DNA from: SCUN01 sp964355365
GTDB lineage: Bacteria > Acidobacteriota > Vicinamibacteria > Vicinamibacterales > SCN-69-37
Direction: 5' to 3'
DNA: 7,662 bases
NCBI GenBank assembly: GCA_964355365.1
Contig: CAYHEX010000218.1
Location: forward strand, 1 to 7,662
Each line of letters starts with the position of its first letter. Within the stretch, counting starts at the first letter, position 1. Shown here piece after piece: positions 4,298 to 7,662 of this stretch. The position numbers and the translations under genes are program-made. Under the pieces are notes generated by a model. The model made no database searches, was not told the origin of the DNA, and was given only the letters and a program-made list of their open reading frames with translations.

Positions 4298-5674
4298 TCA
4301 CAAGTACAGCGACAGCGGCTGCTCCAACGTGTCGCAGATGAAGCGCAGAAACCGCGCGCCATCCGCGCCGTCGATCACGCGATGGTCGTACGACAGCGAC
4401 AACGGCAGCATCTCGCGCGGCACGAATCCACCAAGACCCCGCTCCGCCGTCCCGTGCCACACGGGCTCGAGACTGCCGCGTGACACGCCCAGGATGGCCA
4501 CTTCCGGCGCGTTCACGATCGGCGTGAATGACGTGCCGCCGATCCCGCCGAGGTTGCTGATGCTGAACACGCCACCCGACATGTCGTCGAGCGATAGCTT
4601 CTTGTCGCGCGCCTTCGCGGACACGACGCCGAGCTCCACCGCAATCTCGGTGATCGTCTTCTTGTCGACGCCACGGATCACCGGCACGAGGAGGCCGTTT
4701 GGTGTGTCGACGGCGACGCCGATGTTTCGATACCCCTTGAAGATCAGCGACTCATTGGCCATGTCGACCGACGAGGCAAACTGCGGGAAGCGGTCGATCG
4801 CCATCGCGACGACCTTGATCAGAATCGCCGTGACGGTGAGTTTGCCGCCGGCGGCTTCCACTTTCTTGCCGGACGACTTGCGGAACTGCTCGATCGACGT
4901 GATGTCGGCCTTGTCGAACTGCGTCACGTGCGGGATCGAGGCCCACGCCGCGCTCAGGTGCTCCGCCGTCTTGCGACGGATGTTCGACATCGGCTTGGTC
5001 TCGACACTGCCCCACTTCGAGAAGTCAGGCAGCGGAACCCCACGAACCTCACGAACCCCACCAACCCCACGAACAGAACCATCCGAACCCTGCGAACCTG
5101 ACGAACCCGCCGAACCGACGAGCGCTCCCCGTACGTGCCCTTTGACGTCGTCATTCGTGATCCGTCCGCCAGGGCCGGTCCCGTCGACGCGAGCGATATC
5201 GACGCCGAGTTCGCGCGCGTACTTGCGGACGGACGGCGCGGCCGGGACTGGGAGGGCCAGTTCGAGTTCGGCTGAGCCGGTCGGGGGTGTGCTGGCTGCG
5301 ACGGTCGGGGGGGTGACGGCTTCGCCGGTCGGTTTTGTGGGGGCTTCGCTGGTCGGTTTTGTGCTGGCTGCGCCGGTCGGGGGTGTGACGGCTGCGCCGG
5401 TCGGGGCGGTGACAGCTTCGCCGGTCGGCTTCGACGCGGCGACGGCTTCCACCGTAAACACGACCTGTCCCGCCTTCACCTTGTCGCCGGCCTTCACGCT
5501 GACCGAGACAATCTTGCCGGCCACCGTTGAGGGCACTTCCACCGTCGCCTTGTCGGTCTCGAGTTCGAGCACCGACTGATCGATGGCGACCATTTCGCCG
5601 ACGTGCACCATGACGCGCGCCACGTCCGCCTTGTCGACACCATCACCGAGATTGGGGATTTCGAAATTCATCAT
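4298..5674 (-). CDS. aceF: Dihydrolipoyllysine acetyltransferase (E2 of pyruvate dehydrogenase)
   Basis: A 458-residue E2 core enzyme that transfers acetyl groups from its lipoyl arm to CoA. One lipoyl domain spans about residues 3-77, with the lipoylated Lys42 in ETDKATVEVPS. The first linker (83-136) is an 8-residue repeat of the PTGEAVTP type. The E1/E3-binding domain is at about 146-181 (SVRKYARELGVDIARVDG, then GPGGRITNDDV). The second linker (188-213) is Gly/Ser/Val-rich. The catalytic domain is about 225-458, with the active-site motif HRVIDGADGARF starting at His431 and Asp435 four residues on. It has fewer lipoyl domains than the three of E. coli AceF. I chose ATG at 5674 (MMNFEIPNLGDGV), with AAGGA 6 nt upstream; the next ATG at 5671 is nearly as good. 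Both linkers are encoded by DNA-level tandem repeats. It sits 203 nt after aceE and 139 nt before lpdA, on the same strand. Confidence 0.96.
   Translation of the reverse strand: MMNFEIPNLGDGVDKADVARVMVHVGEMVAIDQSVLELETDKATVEVPSTVAGKIVSVSVKAGDKVKAGQVVFTVEAVAASKPTGEAVTAPTGAAVTPPTGAASTKPTSEAPTKPTGEAVTPPTVAASTPPTGSAELELALPVPAAPSVRKYARELGVDIARVDGTGPGGRITNDDVKGHVRGALVGSAGSSGSQGSDGSVRGVGGVREVRGVPLPDFSKWGSVETKPMSNIRRKTAEHLSAAWASIPHVTQFDKADITSIEQFRKSSGKKVEAAGGKLTVTAILIKVVAMAIDRFPQFASSVDMANESLIFKGYRNIGVAVDTPNGLLVPVIRGVDKKTITEIAVELGVVSAKARDKKLSLDDMSGGVFSISNLGGIGGTSFTPIVNAPEVAILGVSRGSLEPVWHGTAERGLGGFVPREMLPLSLSYDHRVIDGADGARFLRFICDTLEQPLSLYL
5036..5113 (-). repeat. 9-nt tandem repeat in the second aceF linker
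   Basis: On the coding strand a GGTTCGNNN unit recurs about nine times. The first five copies are read as Gly-Ser-X; then the unit shifts by one base relative to codons and is read as Val-Arg-Gly or Val-Gly-Gly. The array encodes the linker between the E1/E3-binding and catalytic domains. Copies vary mostly in the last three bases of the unit. Confidence 0.85.
5278..5430 (-). repeat. 24-nt tandem repeat in the first aceF linker
   Basis: CGGTCGG (plus strand) recurs exactly every 24 nt, at 5278, 5302, 5326, 5350 (first base T), 5374, 5398 and 5422: six full units plus a partial one. Each unit encodes eight residues of the form PTGEAVTP, PTGAAVTP, PTGAASTK or PTSEAPTK. The array makes up the flexible Pro/Ala/Thr linker between the lipoyl and subunit-binding domains. 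Copy number could change by slippage without altering the frame. Confidence 0.93.
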
Positions 5675-5680
5675 TGAGGA

Positions 5681-5685
5681 TCCTT
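5681..5685 (-). promoter_or_regulatory. Ribosome binding site of aceF
   Basis: AAGGA on the minus strand, 6 nt before the ATG at 5674. It supports that start over an in-frame start at 5722, whose extra residues are translated repeat DNA. Confidence 0.7.
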
Positions 5686-5687
5686 GT

Positions 5688-5877
5688 AAAGGCAAAAGGC
5701 AGAAGGCAGAAGGCAGAAACAAGGCGGAAACACCATCGGAAGCAAAGCGAGAAGTTAGAAACAGCTGCCTTCTGCCGCCTGCCTTGTGTCCTGTTTCCCT
5801 CAGCTTGTTTCTACCTTCCCGCTTTGTTTCTACCTTGCCAATTTGTTTCTGCCTTTTGCCTTGTGCCTTCTGCCTTG
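5688..5877. repeat. Long imperfect inverted repeat of AGGCAGA-type heptamers in the aceE-aceF spacer
   Basis: The left part (5688-5764, plus strand) is purine-rich with GGCAGAA repeated in tandem at 7-nt period, then GAAAC-containing units. The right part (5765-5877) is the pyrimidine-rich counterpart, GTTTCTACC and TGCCTTCTGCCTT units. One internal segment (about 5741-5764) matches the reverse complement of the right side (about 5804-5828) at 21 of 24 positions. The array runs from immediately after the aceE stop to just before the aceF ribosome site, so it fills the whole 203-nt spacer. Its base composition is visibly poorer in GC than the flanking genes. It has no coding content and no recognisable terminator U-tract. 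Confidence 0.85.
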
Positions 5878-7662
5878 TTACGAATGTGCAGGATTGGGCT
5901 TCTCGGGATTGATGCCGAGGTCCTTGATCGCCTGCGTGACGACCTTCGGCTCGATCTGTCCATCGCGCATCAGCGCCGACAACGTGGCCACGGTGACGTA
6001 CCGCGCGTCCACCTCGAAGAAATTGCGCAGCGCGCCGCGATCTTCACTGCGGCCGAAGCCGTCGGTGCCGAGCGTGACAATCGACTTGCCGATCCACTGC
6101 GCGAGCATGCCCGGCTGGCTCTTGAGGTAGTCGCTCGCCGCAATCACCGGCCCCTCGGTCTTCGCGAGGCACTGCGTCACATATGGCACCTTGGCCTTTT
6201 CCCCCGGGTGCAGCATGTTCCACCGCGTCGCCGTGTTCGCATCGCGATACAGCTCGTTGTAGCTCGTCGCGCTCCACACGTCAGCCGCGACGCCGTACTT
6301 GGCCAGCATCTCCTGCGCCTTCACCACTTCGTTCAGGATCGTGCCGCTGCCAAGCAGTTGCGCGCGCAGCTTCGACTTCTTGGCATCCTTGGAACGATCG
6401 GGCGATGCCTTGAAGAGATACAGGCCCTTGAGAATGCCCGCTTCCACATCGGCGCCCGCCGGCATCGCCGGCATGGCGTACTGCTCGTTCATCACAGTGA
6501 TGTAGTAGAAGATCGACTCGCCGTCGATGTACATCCGCTTGATGCCGTCCTTGATGATCGTGGCGAGTTCGTACGCGTACGCCGGATCGTACGACAGGCA
6601 GTTCGGCACCGTCAGCGACAGCACGTGGCTGTTGCCGTCCTGATGCTGCAACCCTTCGCCGGCGAGCGTCGTGCGCCCGGCCGTGCCGCCCAGGAGAAAG
6701 CCCTTGCAGCGCGCGTCGGCCGCGGCCCAGATGAAGTCGCCGATGCGCTGGAAGCCGAACATCGAGTAGTAGATGAAGAACGGAATCGTGCTCACGCGCT
6801 GATTCGCGTAGGCCGCGCCGGCCGCAATCCACGACGCGATCGAGCCCGCTTCGGTGATGCCCTCTTCGAGAATCTGGCCGTCCTTTGCCTCTTTGTAATA
6901 CAGCAGCGTCGCGCGATCGACCGGCTCGTACACCTGACCGATGCTCGAATAGATGCCGACTTCGCGGAAGAGACCTTCCATGCCGAACGTGCGGGCCTCG
7001 TCAGGAACGATCGGCACAATCAGGTCGCCAATCTCTTTCGTGCGCAGCAGCTTGCCCAGCATCTTCACGAACACCATCGTCGTGGACGCCTTCTTGTCCT
7101 CGGTGCCCGCTTTGAACTCCTCGAATGCGGTGGCCACCGACTCGGTCACCGTGGGCGCGATCGGCGTCGCGTTCTGCACACGCCGCGGCACGAACCCGCC
7201 GAGCGCCGCGCGACGCGCCTTCATGTACTGCAGTTCCGGGCTGTCTTCCGCCGGGCGATACACCGGCGCGTCCTCCACCGTCTCGTCCGGCACCGGCACG
7301 CCGAAGCGATCGCGGAATTCCTTTAGCTCGCTGCCCTTCAGCTTCTTCTGCTGATGCGTGATGTTCTTGCCTTCCGACGACTCGCCGAGACCGTAGCCCT
7401 TGATCGTGCGCGCAAGGATCACCGTCGGCTGGTCTTTGTGCTGCGTGGCCGCGCGATACGCGTTGAACACCTTCACCGGATCGTGCCCGCCGACGCGCAG
7501 CTTGCGGAGTTCGTCATCCGACAGATGCTGCACCATCGCCAGCAACCGCGGATCCGTGCCCCAGAAGTGCTCTCGCAAATACGCGCCGTCTTCCACAACG
7601 TAGCGCTGGTATTCGCCGTCAACGACCTCGCTCATGCGCTTGGCGAGCAACCCGTCCGTGTC
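5878..7662 (-). CDS. aceE: Pyruvate dehydrogenase E1 component, homodimeric AceE type (N-terminal part beyond window)
   Basis: The last 594 residues of the thiamine-diphosphate enzyme that decarboxylates pyruvate and acetylates the lipoyl group of E2. The frame is open to the right edge, so roughly the first third is missing compared with the 887-residue E. coli protein. Visible landmarks, numbered from the first visible residue, are: RTIKGYGLGESSEGKNITHQ with the active-site-loop His at 103 (counterpart of E. coli His407); DEARTFGMEGLFREVGIYSS from 221; EEGITEAG at 266-273, the ThDP-activating Glu region; IYYSMFGFQRIGD and GGTAGRTTLAGEGLQHQDGN (latter from 325); then VLSLTVPNCLSYDPAYAYE. The C-terminal domain ends in LGTDGFGRSEDRGALRNFFE and INPEKPNP. 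This is the single-chain AceE type, not the alpha/beta form. The GDG ThDP motif lies outside the window. Its TAA (5878-5880) is followed at once by the spacer repeat. Confidence 0.97.
   Translation of the reverse strand, partial: DTDGLLAKRMSEVVDGEYQRYVVEDGAYLREHFWGTDPRLLAMVQHLSDDELRKLRVGGHDPVKVFNAYRAATQHKDQPTVILARTIKGYGLGESSEGKNITHQQKKLKGSELKEFRDRFGVPVPDETVEDAPVYRPAEDSPELQYMKARRAALGGFVPRRVQNATPIAPTVTESVATAFEEFKAGTEDKKASTTMVFVKMLGKLLRTKEIGDLIVPIVPDEARTFGMEGLFREVGIYSSIGQVYEPVDRATLLYYKEAKDGQILEEGITEAGSIASWIAAGAAYANQRVSTIPFFIYYSMFGFQRIGDFIWAAADARCKGFLLGGTAGRTTLAGEGLQHQDGNSHVLSLTVPNCLSYDPAYAYELATIIKDGIKRMYIDGESIFYYITVMNEQYAMPAMPAGADVEAGILKGLYLFKASPDRSKDAKKSKLRAQLLGSGTILNEVVKAQEMLAKYGVAADVWSATSYNELYRDANTATRWNMLHPGEKAKVPYVTQCLAKTEGPVIAASDYLKSQPGMLAQWIGKSIVTLGTDGFGRSEDRGALRNFFEVDARYVTVATLSALMRDGQIEPKVVTQAIKDLGINPEKPNPAHS

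Noticed and set aside
4149..5579. Long plus-strand open frame (476 codons) opposite aceF
   Set aside because: It is antisense to aceF and begins in the CGATTCC array; its Ser/Pro/Thr-rich product mirrors the repeats and has no recognisable domain.
5675..5722. N-terminal extension of aceF resembling a signal peptide (MFLPSAFCLLPLQGSS)
   Set aside because: These residues are translated spacer repeat. E2 is cytoplasmic, and a ribosome site plus the lipoyl-domain start fit the ATG at 5674.
5688..5877. Insertion-sequence remnant or MITE
   Set aside because: No target-site duplication or transposase is evident; the inverted halves are made of simple heptamers, so a repeat array explains it better. 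Other genomic copies could reopen this.
5674..7326. Long plus-strand open frame (550 codons) opposite aceE
   Set aside because: It is antisense to clearly conserved aceE, is Arg/His-rich as expected for complementary frames in GC-rich DNA, and begins within the spacer repeat.

Overview
The window is GC-rich and gene-dense, with bacterial-style genes packed on the minus strand apart from one truncated gene on the plus strand at the left edge. No ribosomal or other phylogenetic marker is present. The homodimeric-type pyruvate dehydrogenase order aceE-aceF-lpdA, the small secreted protein with a 'GCLVPG' element, and the short-period repeats in spacers and protein linkers suggest a soil or environmental bacterium. 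My tentative guess is Acidobacteriota (Vicinamibacteria-like), but this is an impression and was not tested.

Layout, left to right. Positions 2-442 (+) hold the C-terminal third of a class III, GabT-like aminotransferase. It converges on a minus-strand toxin-antitoxin pair: the HigA antitoxin (458-760) lies downstream of the HigB toxin (771-1055). A perfect 12-1-12 palindrome directly before higB is the likely autoregulatory operator. Next is a 371-aa winged-helix protein of the HTH_42 / AlkZ-like DNA glycosylase family (1093-2208, -). A small Sec-exported protein follows (2268-2621, -).

The right two thirds (2734-7662, -) is a pyruvate dehydrogenase cluster transcribed right to left: aceE (E1, its 5' part beyond the window), aceF (E2, one lipoyl domain) and lpdA (E3). 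Together they convert pyruvate to acetyl-CoA, CO2 and NADH. E1 decarboxylates pyruvate, the E2 lipoyl arm carries the acetyl group to CoA, and E3 reoxidises the dihydrolipoamide.

The most unusual signal is the density of simple repeats in the PDH cluster. The aceE-aceF spacer is a long imperfect inverted repeat built from an AGGCAGA-type heptamer. The aceF-lpdA spacer is an array of a different heptamer (CGATTCC) whose minus strand fits a four-tract G-quadruplex pattern 15 nt before the lpdA start. Inside aceF, one interdomain linker is encoded by six 24-nt repeats and the other by a 9-nt repeat that changes phase relative to the reading frame. I see no CRISPR array, tRNA, rRNA, insertion sequence or phage gene. 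Nothing here proves a wholly new system. The repeat-laden PDH cluster and the AlkZ-like gene upstream of higBA are the best candidates for follow-up.
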